From positions 1,552,501 through 1,616,500 of the forward strand of contig CATNEN010000009.1 of assembly GCA_950097015.1 (NCBI GenBank): a stretch of DNA of 64,000 bases, given 5' to 3'. Position numbers and translations under genes: made by a program. Below are positions 1 to 11,244 of this stretch, piece by piece. The stretch's first letter is position 1. Each line of letters begins with the position of its first letter. The notes under the pieces are model-generated. The model was not told where the DNA came from. It ran no database searches and worked only from the letters and a program-made list of their open reading frames with translations. This stretch comes from Macrostomum hystrix (Eukaryota > Platyhelminthes > Macrostomidae).

Positions 1-104
1 TAAGTGACACGCGGTGGGCGGCTGACCGACCATGCAACTAACTAGCTCAGTTAGTCAGTAACCAGACATCGGATTTGAGCACTGGGCTTCGCTGACCATT
101 GCAT

Positions 105-890
105 AGGTCAACTGACCCCCTCTGATCCTGATTAGGTCAACTGACCCCCTCTGATGCTGATTAGGTCAACTGACCCCCTCTGATGCTGATTAGGTCAACT
201 GACCCCCTCTGATGCTGATTAGGTCAACTGACCCCCTCTGATGCTGATTAGGTCAACTGACCCCCTCTGATGCTGATTAGGTCAACTGACCCCCTCTGAT
301 GCTGATTAGGTCAACTGACCCCTCTGATGCTGATTAGGTCAACTGAACACTCTGATGCTGATTAGGTCAACTGAACACTCTGATTCTGATTAGGTCAACC
401 GAACCCTCTGATGCTGAATAGGCCAACTGACCCCTCTGATTCTGATTAGGTCAACTGACCCCTCTGATTCTGATTAGGTCAACTGAACCCTCTGATGCTG
501 ATTAGGTCAACTGAACACTCTGATGCTGATTAGGTCAACTGAACACTCTGATTCTGATTAGGTCAACTGACCCCTCTGATTCTGATTAGGTCAACTGAAC
601 CCTCTGATGCTGATTAGGTCAACTGAACACTCTGATGCTGATTAGGTCAACTGAACACTCTGATTCTGATTAGGTCAACTGAACCCTCTGATTCTGATTA
701 GGTCAACTGACCCCACTGATGCTGAATAGGTCAAGTGACCCACTCTGATGCTGAATAGGTCAAGTGACCCACTCTGATGCTGAATAGGTCAAGTGACCCA
801 CTCTGATGCTGAATAGGTCAAGTGACCCACTCTGATGCTGAATAGGTCAAGTGACCCACTCTGATGCTGAATACAATAAATGACCCCCTC
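105..890. repeat. 29-bp minisatellite downstream of GLG1
   Basis: Tandem units of 29 bp carry AGGTCAACTGACCCCCTCTG followed by ATGCTGATT. Successive AGGTCA motifs start 29 bp apart near positions 131 and 160. Variants cluster: the left third is nearly uniform, the middle carries CTGAACACTCTGA forms, and the right end carries TCAAGTGACCCACTCTGA forms. No gene is visible in 1-1139. Confidence 0.95.
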
Positions 891-1159
891 TGACCTACTA
901 GAAGCCGCATTGACTACTCAAATCCGATCTCTTTTAGTAAAACTGTAACAAAAAACTGAATAAAAAGTGGAATATTTTAGTTAAAGAAGTAGAAAAAAAG
1001 AGTGGTATGAAATATGCATTAAGGAATGTAAAGAGTAGTATGAAATATGCATTAAGGAATGTCATTTAACAAAACTCGCACAGCAACAGTTTGAATACAC
1101 TCCACTTACAAGTCACTTTACCCGAATATAATGTCAGTCAATCGTGATTCATTTAAATT

Positions 1160-1494
1160 GTGGGTCAGCTCAGGCAATGGTGGGTCAGGTCAGACAATGG
1201 GTCAGGTTAGACAATGGGTCAAGTCAGACAATGGGTAAGTTTAGACAGTTTAGAGTTTGGGTCAGGTCACGCGAAGTATGGTGGGTCAGGTGAAGTATGG
1301 TGGGTCAGGTGAGGTATGTTGGGTCAGGTGAGGTATGGTGGGTCAGGTGAAGTATGGTGGGTCAGGTGAAGAACGGTGGGTCAGGTGAAGTACAGTGGGT
1401 CAGGTGAGGTACGGTGGGTCAGGTGAGGTATGGTGGGTCAGGTGAGGTACGGTGGGTCAGGTGAGGTATGGTGGGTCAGGTGAAATATGGTGGG
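1160..1494. repeat. 19-20-bp GGTGGGTCAGGTGA minisatellite abutting the GLG1 stop codon
   Basis: Units of about 19-20 bp (GGTGGGTCAGGTGAGGTAT and close variants) run directly into the GLG1 stop codon on the minus strand, so the 3' UTR must begin inside the array. No clear AATAAA polyadenylation signal is visible on the minus strand just downstream. Confidence 0.85.
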
Positions 1495-4400
1495 TCATCT
1501 CATAGTTTTAACCTTCCTGTGCAGCAGTCCGCAGAACCCCCGCCGGCAGCCGCGGCCGCCACAGAAGCCGAGCACAAACGCCAGCAGCAGCATGCTGAGG
1601 GTCAGAGCAACAAAATAGGCCCTGACCGGAGACTCATTAACCTGCAATGCCAGCCCGCTGAGCGACTCTGGCTGAGCAATGCCGGCGGCCTTTATGAGTC
1701 GCAGCCGCTGCTCCAGGGCCAGCGAGCACTCGCGGCCAATGAGCAGCCGGGTCGAGGCGACATTGAAGGCGGTAACAATGCAGCGCATTTGACGGCCGCC
1801 TCCCAGAGACACGCTGGGACACAGCCGCGTGACCTCCGAGCTGCAGGCCTTGTAGAGCAGCGGGTCAACGTGTATGTCTGCGGCGGACTCGTGAGCAAGG
1901 CGGCGCACCTCGCTGCTGCACTCAGCGGAGCGAATGCGGCCCTGGGCCAGGAGCCGCTTCAAGCACTCGGTGACTCTGAACAGGCTGCTGCCGCTGTCGC
2001 GGACGTCCTCCAGCTCTGCGTGGCAGTAGCTCTCCGCCACCTGGCGATGGGGCAGAAAACTTTAGCTTAAAAAACTGGGTGGAGACCGCAGCCGATTGAC
2101 AAAGAAGGGTCAACCTAAGATTCCAAGGGGTCACAATGCGAGCCAGTCTGAGATTCCAGTGGGTCACAGGATGGGTCAGCCTGAGATTCTAGTGGGTCAC
2201 AGGGTGGGTCAGCCTGAAAGTCCAATGGGTCACGGAGTGGGTCACCCTGAGATTCAAGTGAGTCACAGAGTGCGTCAGCCTAAGATTCCTATGGGTCACA
2301 GAGCGGCTCAACCTAAGATTCCAGTGGGTTACAGAGTGGGTCACCCTGAGATTCAAGTGGGTCACAGAGTGGGTCAGCCTGAAAGTCCAATGGGTCACGG
2401 AGTGGGTCACCCTGAGATTCAAGTGAGTCACAGAGTGCGTCAGCCTAAGATTCCAATGGGTCACAGAGTGGGTCAGCCTGAGATCCCAGTGGGTCAACCT
2501 AAGATTCCAATGGGTCACAGAGTGGGTCAACCAAAGATTCCAATGGTCACAGAGTGGGTCAATCAAAGATTCCAACGGGTCACAGATTGGGTCAACCAAA
2601 GTTTCCAACGTGTCACAGAGTGGGTCAACCAAAGATTCCAACGGGTCACAGAGTGGGTCAGCCTAAGATTCCAATGGGTCACAGAGTGGGTCAACCAAAG
2701 ATTCCAATGGGTCACAGAGTGGGTCAATCAAATATTCCAACGGGTCACAGATTGGGTCAACCAAAGTTTCCAACGTGTCACAGAGTGGGTCAACCTAAGA
2801 TTCCAATGGGTCACAGAGTGGGTCAATCAAAGATTCCAACGGGTCACAGATTGGGTCAACCAAAGTTTCCAACGTGTCACAGAGTGGGTCAACCAAAGAT
2901 TCCAATGGGTCACAGAGTGGGTCAACCAAAGATTCCAATGGGTCACAGAGTGGGTCAATCAAATATTCCAACGGGTCACAGATTGGGTCAACCAAAGTTT
3001 CCAACGTGTCACAGAGTGGGTCAACCTAAGATTCCAATGGGTCACAGAGTGGGTCAACCAAAGATTCCGATGGGTCACAGAGTGGGTCAACCAAAGATTC
3101 CAACGGGTCACAGAGTGGGTCAACCTGAGATCCCAGTGGGTCAGAACATACCTGACTACAAGCGGCAGCCAGCCGAGGATCCAGGCGATAGTTCAGGTTG
3201 AACTCCAGGGCCAGGCTGCGCAAGTAGCTGCGGCACTGCTTTCGCACTACCAGCGCCTTGCCAGGCGGTGCAGCCGCAGGAGGCCGGCCGGCGGCCGCAG
3301 CGTCGTCCTCGGTGGCGATGAGGTCGCGAAGGCAGCGAGTGACGGCGCCCTGGTTACTGGGATCTGGGGCGGCGGCGTCCCGCTTGTCGGCTTCCAGCTT
3401 CTGCTTCTCGCAGTGCCTGGACGATTGGAGTAAAATTGAAATATTGAAATAAAGACCTGACAAATTGACATAGAGACCTGACACATTGACATAGAGACCT
3501 GACACATTGACACAAAGACCTGACACATTAAGATATAGACCTGACACATTGACACAAAGACCTGACACATTAAGATATAGACCTGACACATTGACATAGA
3601 GACCTGACACATTGAAACAGAGACCTGACACATTAAAAAGCCACTTGACTCACCTGTTAATATCGACTCCGCAGTAGCGCTGCAGCTCCGGATTAAGCCG
3701 ATAATCCGCCTGCTGCATTAGCATCCGCTCGTTGACCACGGAGAAACAGTTGGCGTCGAAGGAGGCGTGGTGCATGCGGGCCCGCAGGCAGGTGTACAGC
3801 TCCACAGGCCGAGACACCCGGTCTGAGCAGTACCTGGAGATCATGCGCTGGCAGGCTTGCATCAGCTTGGCGTCCAGCACCGGCACATTCAGCAGCACCT
3901 GTCGCAGGTGGGAATGGTTGGAGGGTCCCTTACTAATCAAGCAATTATGACAGGATTAAGTGGGTCATGGATGAACTATCTTTAGTGATGACCGGATTAT
4001 CGTGGGTACAGGACGGATTATCGTGGGTCAAGGACTCATGACCACAAGGATTATCGCGGGTCATGGCCAGATTATCGTGGATCACAGCCGGATTATCGAG
4101 GGTTTTGGCTGAGATATAATTTTTCATGGATGAATTATCGTTGGTGATAAACCGAATTATGTGTTATCCGTGATTAAATATAATACCGTGGATCATGACC
4201 AGATTATCGTGGGTTATGGCCAGAATATCGTTGGTCATGGCCGGATTATCGAGGGTTATGGTCAGAATATCGTTGGTCATGGCCGGATTATCGAGGGTTA
4301 TGGTCAGAATATCGTTGGTCATGGCCGGATTATCGTCAGTCATGGCCGGATTATCGTGGGTCATTAACGGATTATCGTGATTCGTTGACAGATTATCGTG

Positions 4401-7400
4401 GGTCGTTGACGGATTATCGGACGGATGCGGCCTCACCTTGTCCTGCTGGAACAGCGCAGCTCGGCACTCGCGCCCGACCCGGCCGCCGTTGGAATCGGCT
4501 GAGGCAGCCTTCCGCAGGCAGGCGACGCGATCTTCGGAGCCACCAGGCGGACAGAGGCTGCGTAGCTCTGTGTCGCAGCTGACGGCCAGGCTGGGGTCCA
4601 GACCGGGCAGACGGCGCAGCTGCAGCAGCTCCAGCGACACCTGCCGCTGACATGCTGGGGACAGGCGCTGCTGACGACCCTTGAGAACATCGTCGCGAGC
4701 GGCGGTGGCCAGGCAGCGGACCACGGTGACCTTGTCAGCTGACAACACGGAACCCCCGGCGGCGGCAGCCGCTCCGTCGGCTTTGGCGCTAGTGCAGAGC
4801 CGGCCGATGTCGGACTCGCAGGCGGCGGCGAAGTCGCGGCTGATGTGGTAGTCCCGCATGGACACCAGCTGGTGGTGCTCCACCCCAGCCCGGCAGCGAC
4901 GGTCCATCTGGGAGTGGCCCTTGCGGGCGATCAGGCAGCTCATCACCGTCTCTGTGGGCAGCGGAACAGGATTATATTTAGAACAGGATTAGAATTAAAA
5001 CAGGACCAGAAATAGAACAAGATCTGAGTTAGAACAGGATCAGAATAAGAACAGGATCAGAATTAGAACAGGATCAGAATTAGAACAGGATCAGAATTAG
5101 AACAGGATCAGAATTAGAACAGGATCAGAATTAGAACAGGATCAGAATTAGAACAGGATCGGAATTACAACAGGATCAGAATTAGAACAGGATCAGAATT
5201 AGAACAGGATCGGAATTAGAACAGGATCAGAATTAGAACAGGATCAGAATTAGAACAGGATCAGAATTAGAACAGGATCAGAATGAGAACAGAATTAGAA
5301 CAGGATCAGAATTAGAACAGGATAAGAATTAGAACAGGATCAGAATTAGAACAGGATGAGCAGCAGAGATAAAAGTACACTCACTGTCCAATCCGAGTTG
5401 GCCCTCAGCCCGATTGCAATACTTCCTGACGAAGTCCTGGCAGCTCTGCACGAAGATGACATCGGGGCTGACATCGAGGTTTTCATCGATGCGCACGGAC
5501 AGCTGCCTCACAATAGCGCCGCACGTCTTGTCCAGCAGATTGATGTTGTCCTGAAGGCAGGCGAACTCTTCCCCGGACCCGCGGCTCTTCAGACAGAGCC
5601 GGGAGAGGTCGCGCAGGCAGGGCGTGAAGAGGCGGGGATCCAGGCGCGAACGGGTGGCGCGATCGTGCAGACTCTTCGTGAGCTGGGCCGCGCAACCCTT
5701 GTCAATTCTGGCGGGGGAAACTGGTTGTGTCTTTTAGGGTGCCCAGCGACGGATGTACTTTCGCAAGGGGGGCACTTGTACTTTTAGGGCGCCCAGCGAC
5801 GAATGTACTTTTGCAGGCAGAAACAAGTTGAAATTTTAGGGGTGCCCAGCGACGGGTGTACTTTTGCAAGGGGGAAAAACTTGTACTTTTAGGGCGTCCA
5901 GCGACGGATGTACTTTTGCAGGCAGAAACAAGTTGAACTTTTGGGTGCCCAGCGACGGATGTACTTCCGCAGGGAGAAATCGGTTGTACTTTTGGGGTGC
6001 CTAGTGACTGCTGCGATTCCAGCCATGACTCCTGCTGCGATTCTAGCCATGACTTCTGCTGCAGTTTTAGGCATGACTCCTGCTGCGATTTCAGCCATGA
6101 CTCCTGCTGCGATTCTAGCCATGACTCCTGCTGCAGTTTTAGGCATGACTCCTGCTGCGATTCCAGCTGTGAGTCCTGCTGCGATTTCAGCCATGACTCC
6201 TGCTGCGATTCTAGCCATGACTCCTGCTGCGATTCTAGCCATGACTCCTGCTGCAGTTTTAGGCATGACTCCTGCTGCGATTCTAGCCATGACTCCTGCT
6301 GCGATTCTAGCCATGACTCCTGCTGCAGTTTTAGGCATGACTCCTGCTGCGATTCCAGCTGTGAGTCCTGCTGCGATTTCAGCCATGACTCCTGCTGCAG
6401 TTTTAGGCATGACTCCTGCTGCGATTCCAGCTGTGAGTCCTGCTGCGATTCCAGCCATGACTCCTGCTGCGATTCCAGCTGTGAGTCCTGCTGCGATTCT
6501 AGCCATGACTCCTGCTGCTAGCCGATAAAACAGCAGCCCTGAGCAGAAGTCTACCCAACCTACCCAAAGCCAGATGCAGTAGCAAAGAAAAAAAAATCAA
6601 TGAGGTTGAACTGTACGAGCAGTCACCAAAACTGCATAAATTGGATTGCGCTAACAATAGCAGGCAGAAATAGCAGAAATGCCACCCCAACTCACTTATT
6701 ATTATTTTGATTCATCAAACGAAAGAGGCAGTTGAAAACCACGGCGCTAGCGCGATACTGTCCGTTGCCATTGGCAACCAGGCTGTTGCCGTTGCCGCCG
6801 GAGTCTCTCCACCAGCCGTCCCGCACGCCGCAGCTGTCCCTGGCCTCGGCCTGACAGGCTCGGTACAGGTCCACATTCAGGCGGAAGTCGCGATTCTCAA
6901 AGTAGACCAGCTCAGCGATGCGGTCGGCGCACTCGGTGTTGATGCTGTCTCGCCGCACCGCCAGGATGGACTTCAGGCAGGCGTAGACGCTGACGACACC
7001 AGGAGCCGAGCAGTGGGTTCGAATCTCGCCCGAGCAGGCGCCCATGACAACGGGATCGGCGCGCAGGTCCTTCATGGGCATGGCGACGCGGAGCACTCGG
7101 TCAACGGCTCGTTCGCACGGATGGGTGGCGTTGTCGGAGGTGGCGGTGTCTGGAATGGCGTCCCTAGCAGCGCGCAGTTGTCGCATGATGCAGTGCAGAA
7201 GGCCCGTCTCGGATGTGCGATCGGCCCGGCAGGACTGCAGCTGGGCGGCGCAGCTCGCGGCCAGCTCCGGCAACAAGCGGGGATCGGACAGGAAGTCGGA
7301 GCGGACCTGGGGGACTCGGCAATCGGCCCAGATTCAAGGGTGATAAATGATACGCCACAGCCAGACACTAATGTGTTTAGAGTGCCATTCTCCCAGTTTG

Positions 7401-10400
7401 GAGTGCCATTTTCCCAGTTTGGAGTGCCATTTTCCCCGTTTGGAGTGCCATTCTCCCAGTTTGGAGTGCCATTCTCCCAGTTTGGAGTGCCATTTTCCCA
7501 GTTTGGAGTGCCATTTCCCCCGTTTGGAGTGCCATTTTCCCAGTCTGGAGTGCCTTTTCCAAGTCTGGAGTGCCATTTTCCCAGTCTGGAGTGTCATTCT
7601 CTTAGTCCATTGTGCCATTCTCTTAGTCCATTGTGCCATTCTCTTAGTCCATTGTGCCAGTCTCGCAGTCCATAGTGCCAATCTCCCAGTCCATAGTGCC
7701 AGTCTCACAGTCCATTGTGCCATTCTCCCAGTCCATTGTGCCATTGTCCCAGTTCATTGTGCCATACTCCAAGTCCATTGTGCCAGTCTCCCATTCTATC
7801 AGTCCATTGTGTCAGTCTCACATCGACCATGGCTGCCTGACAGTCGCCAGTCACCGACTTGGCGCCCTTGGTGATGAGGCCGCTCTCCAGGCACATCAAG
7901 GCCGCGGCAGAGCCAGACGGTTCGCCCTGGGGCGCCAGGCAGCCCAGGCTGCGCAGGTCGGGGCCGCAGGTGTCGGAGAATCGCCGATAGATGGCGAAGT
8001 CGAAGGCGGCGAGGCTGCGCACGCGGGCCAGTTCCACCTGGCAGGCGGCTGCGGCGCTTTCGCGCTGTCGATTCAGGCAGGCGAGGACGCGGCCGGCGCC
8101 CGACGAGACGGCGCCGCAGAGGCGCTCGCGTTCGTCCCGACAGGCGTAGTACAGGGGCCGGTCGTTGTGGTAGTCGGAGGTCTGCAGCTCCGCCAGGCGC
8201 AACAGCTGCAGCCGGCAGGGGTGGCTGACGACGGCGATCTTCGTCCCCAGGCAAGCAACAGTGCGGCCCTGCGCGTGCCGGAGGGCGACAGACGGGTGAT
8301 AATGATTGACTGGTGTACACAGGCCCCACAAACAGCAATCTGTGTGTACACAGGCCCCACAAACAGCAATCTGTGTGTACACAGGCCCCACAAACAGCAA
8401 TCTGTGTGTACACAGGCCCCACAAACAGCAATCTGTGTGTACACAGGCCCCACAAACACCAATCAGTGTGTACACAGGCCCCACAAACAGCAATCTGGGT
8501 GTACACAGGCCCCACTAACCAGCAATGTAGGTAAACTTTTGTCGATTTTCTCACCTGGCTAGTTGGCATCGAAGCCGAGACGCCGGAGGTCGCAGGTTCG
8601 AGTCGGCCGCACTCAGTCCGCGACACGTCAGCCTTGCAAGTGCTAATGAAACGGTCGACAAGGCGAAAATCGGCAAATACCAGCGGTTCGAGTCGCCTCA
8701 GGTAGGACCGACAGTTGCGATCGGTAACGTTGGCCAGGTGCTCGATCAGGCAGGTCAGGCGTAGGCCGCTGCGTGGCGGCTCTCTGGCGCAGGTTTTGAT
8801 ACGGCGAAGATCGCCCTGAATGTGCGGGTTTTTATGTGGTAGACAATGAGTTGATTTTTGTGCAGACTCTTAGTTTGCTGGTACGAGTCAACGGTTGTTG
8901 GGATGGGGTGAGTGGCAGAGCTGTCTAACGCGTTTGCCTCTCGCACCAATGGTACCTGAGCTCGATTCCGCGTTGACGCCACATTAACAGTAGAATTACC
9001 AAGGGGGAATTTCTCCACCTGACAATTTTCTCCCCCTTGCAGAACTCAAACTCACACGAAAATCAGGGGCCAACTTTTTGTTGTGCATCTTATGAAACAA
9101 TAAACAAGTCGCCAGCTCTTCAGAGCGTCGAGATATTCAATGGTTCTGGCCGAATGTGCCTGCATCATCTCCGCCTTTGGTGGTCACCTGCCTTTATCTA
9201 GACGGAATGTTGGACTTTCAAGGGCAACAACAGGTAGAAATTAGGCCACTCACAAACTCAATAAGCCTATTTAACTTTGTGAGTTTGTGGATGATGATAA
9301 ATCAGAATGTATGCGTCTAAAACGTGCCGATATGTTGCGAAAACACACAAAATCTTTAAGACCAGAGAGGAGGCCAACAAACCTGGCAGGCGCCGCTTGC
9401 CACAGTCTCGAATTCGATGTTGTGCGTGAGGTTGTACTTCAGCTGCCAGATGGCAGCCTGGCAGGCCGCTGGCAGAGACTGGGCGACGGCCTGGCTGCGC
9501 TGCAGGCACTCCAGCACAGCGAAGTTGTTCTTCCGCACAGCCCGACTGCAGTGGGTGCGCACCGACTCGCGGCAGGCGGGCAGCTTGTAGAGTGGCGGCC
9601 CGCCACGGCTGCGGCCGAGGAACTCCCGGACCATTAGGGCAGGCTGGCGCTGCAGCGGCGGTAGGAAGGTGGCAGCCACTGCTTCTGCCACAGCAGGAGC
9701 TGCTGTTGGACGTGCAAAGTTGTCCACTGGCAGCGCGGGAGCTTTTGCAGTTACAGGCTTTGGTTCCTCCTCTTCTGGCTGACCTGCCACAGAATAGGAT
9801 TAAAGGTGCGACAGCTTTATATTCCATTAGTGATTAGGCTAGTTAGCAAATGTTTTGCTCAGCAAATAAAACTCCTAGCTAGGTGTAATAAATAATAATT
9901 TTTAAACTTCCATTTTAAATTTGAACTAGGCTAATGTATTTAGCTAGTGTAAAAATAAAATGTTCAAATCTTGTAAAGACATTAAAACATGCCTAAAGGA
10001 CCTTTAAACAGTTGCATGGATAAAATAAGCCTAAAAAAAATAAATAAGCTACAAGAACATAATTATAAAAACATTAGCCAAACTGTGTTGAAAAGCTGGA
10101 AGTTAAGAAGAATTAAAAATTTGCTATTTGAAAATTATCAACATAAAAGTTGGCTAGTTAGGTTTTTCAAATATTCTAAAGACTTGGTTTAATCTTTGTA
10201 GGCACACTTCTGGTTATAGGGTTTTTCATTAACTATCTTTGCTGCTTTTGAATATATATAATATAACTGCATATCAATATAATTATTACATATACCTTAT
10301 ACAGTTAATTTGTTTTTTTGTAAACCAACAAGTAGAACCAGCATCTTGTTTATGATAACAAGAAGAACTAAATATGCACTAAATAGACAAGCTAGCTAGA

Positions 10401-10591
10401 AATAATGAAAAAATGACTGATTTATATTTAATTCATTTTTCTCACTCTGCTCATTCCTGCAAATCTATAACGATAATGGATTTAAAATTGATCCAGCCAC
10501 TTGACTTACCATTCACTGCATAAATGGTTATGCAAAGAAAGAACAGAAGAACTAGAGTGGTTATTGTCATATCTTTAAACATTCTTTGCAT
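1495..10591 (-). CDS. GLG1: Golgi apparatus protein 1 (GLG1 / ESL-1 / MG-160), complete, 10 exons
   Basis: GLG1 is a type I Golgi membrane sialoglycoprotein that binds FGFs and retains growth-factor cargo. Coding exons, 5' to 3' on the minus strand: 10510-10591, 9383-9783, 8555-8815, 7822-8268, 6696-7306, 5385-5707, 4437-4951, 3654-3898, 3152-3416 and 1495-2040. All junctions are GT-AG, the phases agree, and the product is 1231 aa, close to the vertebrate length of about 1180. Exon 1 encodes a signal peptide (hydrophobic core TLVLLFFLCI). Exons 2-10 carry the repeated Cys-rich GLG1 units, with spaced Cys residues such as ACSSEVTRLC and CLKSILAV. A single transmembrane helix lies near residues 1191-1210 (FVALTLSMLLLAFVLGF), followed by a basic tail of about 20 residues with Cys. 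Introns 3-9 are filled by minisatellites. The start is the only ATG context giving a signal peptide in frame. The tail of exon 3 is unusual (see findings). Confidence 0.93.
2062..3148. repeat. 33-bp minisatellite filling GLG1 intron 9
   Basis: Units of 33 bp carry two GGGTCA cores (GTGGGTCAACC, then AAAGATTCCAATGGGTCA). A higher-order block recurs: the AATCAAATATTCC variant appears near 2726 and 2957, about 231 bp (seven units) apart. The array spans the intron almost from acceptor to donor. Because the unit is a multiple of three, long frames are open on both strands; these are not genes. Confidence 0.93.
3455..3640. repeat. 21-bp minisatellite filling GLG1 intron 8
   Basis: Units of about 20-21 bp (GACCTGACACATTGACATA) with CACAAA and AAGATA variants alternate across the short intron between exons 8 and 9. 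Confidence 0.88.
3945..4432. repeat. 21/42-bp minisatellite filling GLG1 intron 7
   Basis: Units of 21 bp (GGATTATCGTGGGTCATGGCC) are organised in places as a 42-bp alternation of GGATTATCGAGGG and CAGAATATCGTTGG forms. The array reaches within a few bases of the donor next to 4437. Confidence 0.9.
4965..5358. repeat. 17-bp minisatellite filling GLG1 intron 6
   Basis: Tandem AACAGGATCAGAATTAG units (17 bp), with rare GGATCGG and TTACAAC variants, occupy almost the whole intron between exons 6 and 7. Confidence 0.93.
5720..6000. repeat. Long-period repeat in the first part of GLG1 intron 5
   Basis: Imperfect units of about 50-60 bp carry GGTGCCCAGCGACGGATGTA followed by CTTTTGCAGGCAGAAACAAG. 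Five or so diverged copies sit next to exon 6. Confidence 0.75.
6000..6520. repeat. 24-bp minisatellite in GLG1 intron 5
   Basis: Units of 24 bp built on CATGACTCCTGCTGCGATTC, with GCAGTTTTAGG and CCAGCTGTGAG variants in a recurring order. The unit is open in several frames, which creates Cys/Ser- and Ala-rich pseudo-ORFs. The remaining 6521-6695 is unique intron sequence. Confidence 0.93.
7370..7815. repeat. 21-bp minisatellite filling GLG1 intron 4
   Basis: Units of 21 bp (GTGCCATTCTCCCAGTTTGG) in the first half grade into a diverged subfamily (CATTGTGCCATTCTCTTAGT) in the second half. The array ends next to the exon 4 donor. Confidence 0.92.
8305..8525. repeat. 31-bp minisatellite filling GLG1 intron 3
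   Basis: Seven units of 31 bp (ACAGGCCCCACAAACAGCAA, then TCTGTGTGTAC) lie between exons 3 and 4. Confidence 0.92.
8905..8972 (+). repeat. tRNA-like (SINE head) module in GLG1 intron 2
   Basis: An A-box-like AGTGGCAGAGCTGTCTAACG is followed by a B-box-like GAGCTCGATTCC about 40 bp downstream, the spacing of a degenerate tRNA-Leu/Ser-type Pol III promoter. It does not look like a functional tRNA and is probably a SINE head. It sits against the TTAA-flanked element at 8984. Confidence 0.4.
8984..9250 (-). mobile_element. Copy A of a TTAA-flanked dispersed element
   Basis: The copy begins TTAACAGTAGAATTACCAAG. Read on the minus strand, its interior matches the copies at 23282 and 42695: a CCTTGAAAGTCCAACATTCC stretch, CCGTCTAGATAAAGG, a GGTGACCACC stretch and a TTCGGCCAGAACCATTGAAT stretch. 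No coding capacity is visible, so it is a non-autonomous element or fragment. Confidence 0.6.
9784..10509 (-). other. GLG1 intron 1, AT-rich, no array
   Basis: This is the only large GLG1 intron without a minisatellite or an obvious mobile element. It is AT-rich, with donor GTAAGT next to 10510 and acceptor CAG next to 9783. The short plus-strand frame inside it has no recognisable features. Confidence 0.7.
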
Positions 10592-11244
10592 CCTTCGTCT
10601 AGGATCAGAAAACTCAAATAAATGCAAATGTCAATTCAGACAGCTAGATTATATAATCTATAAGAATCTAACTTCTGTATAAAAATCGTTGAGCAGCTTG
10701 GTTTATAACTAAATCAGTTTTAATAGATAAATTGTGCTAAGGAACTGTCCTGCATTGAAAGCTTAATAGTGGAGTTCAATGAATTAGCGGAATGGCGGCT
10801 TAATAGTTGCAGTTACGCGCATTATTCAGAGTAGACTATATATATTAAAGCGCCAAAAATCCCGGAACTGTAACAAGGAAATGTTTCTGTGAAAATGTCT
10901 CATTTAAAATATATGTTTTGTTGTGAAAAACAAATATATTCAATTTAAGCCTTAAAGATAACTATGATACATGTTTAAATTTTTTTAAATCTTTAGCGTT
11001 TCAAATCGCAGAGCCCTAACTTTTTTACTTTATATTTTTTAGGTGCGCGAAAATTTTGTACACGTGGCACGTGTGGTAACTGACAGTTATCCTTATGTTC
11101 CTGGAAGTTGGCTTGAATTATAAAATTTTTTTTCATATAAAATGAGCAATCGATTGTGCTAAAGGTCATATTCTATCCCATTCGATCTTGAATTCTCACG
11201 CGAATTATTATTGAGCTTTTATCTTCTGAATAATATAGTCAATT
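10592..11244. promoter_or_regulatory. Divergent promoter region between GLG1 and OSTC
   Basis: The two start codons are 653 bp apart and point away from each other. Two CACGTG hexamers (11061-11066 and 11068-11073) form the palindrome ACACGTGGCACGTGT. CACGTG/ACGTGG cores are bound by bZIP and bHLH factors, including those of the ER stress response, which would suit a Golgi/ER gene pair. The regulatory role is inferred. Confidence 0.45.

Noticed and set aside
105-890. Possible CRISPR array
   Set aside because: Contiguous 29-bp tandem units without unique spacers, in a spliced eukaryotic genome.
2096-3433. 445-codon plus-strand frame
   Set aside because: It is the 33-bp minisatellite of GLG1 intron 9 plus the antisense of exon 9.
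5908-6528. Cys/Ser/Asp-rich and Ala/Met-rich frames that look like structural proteins
   Set aside because: Translations of the 24-bp intron 5 minisatellite; all three plus frames look protein-like for the same reason.
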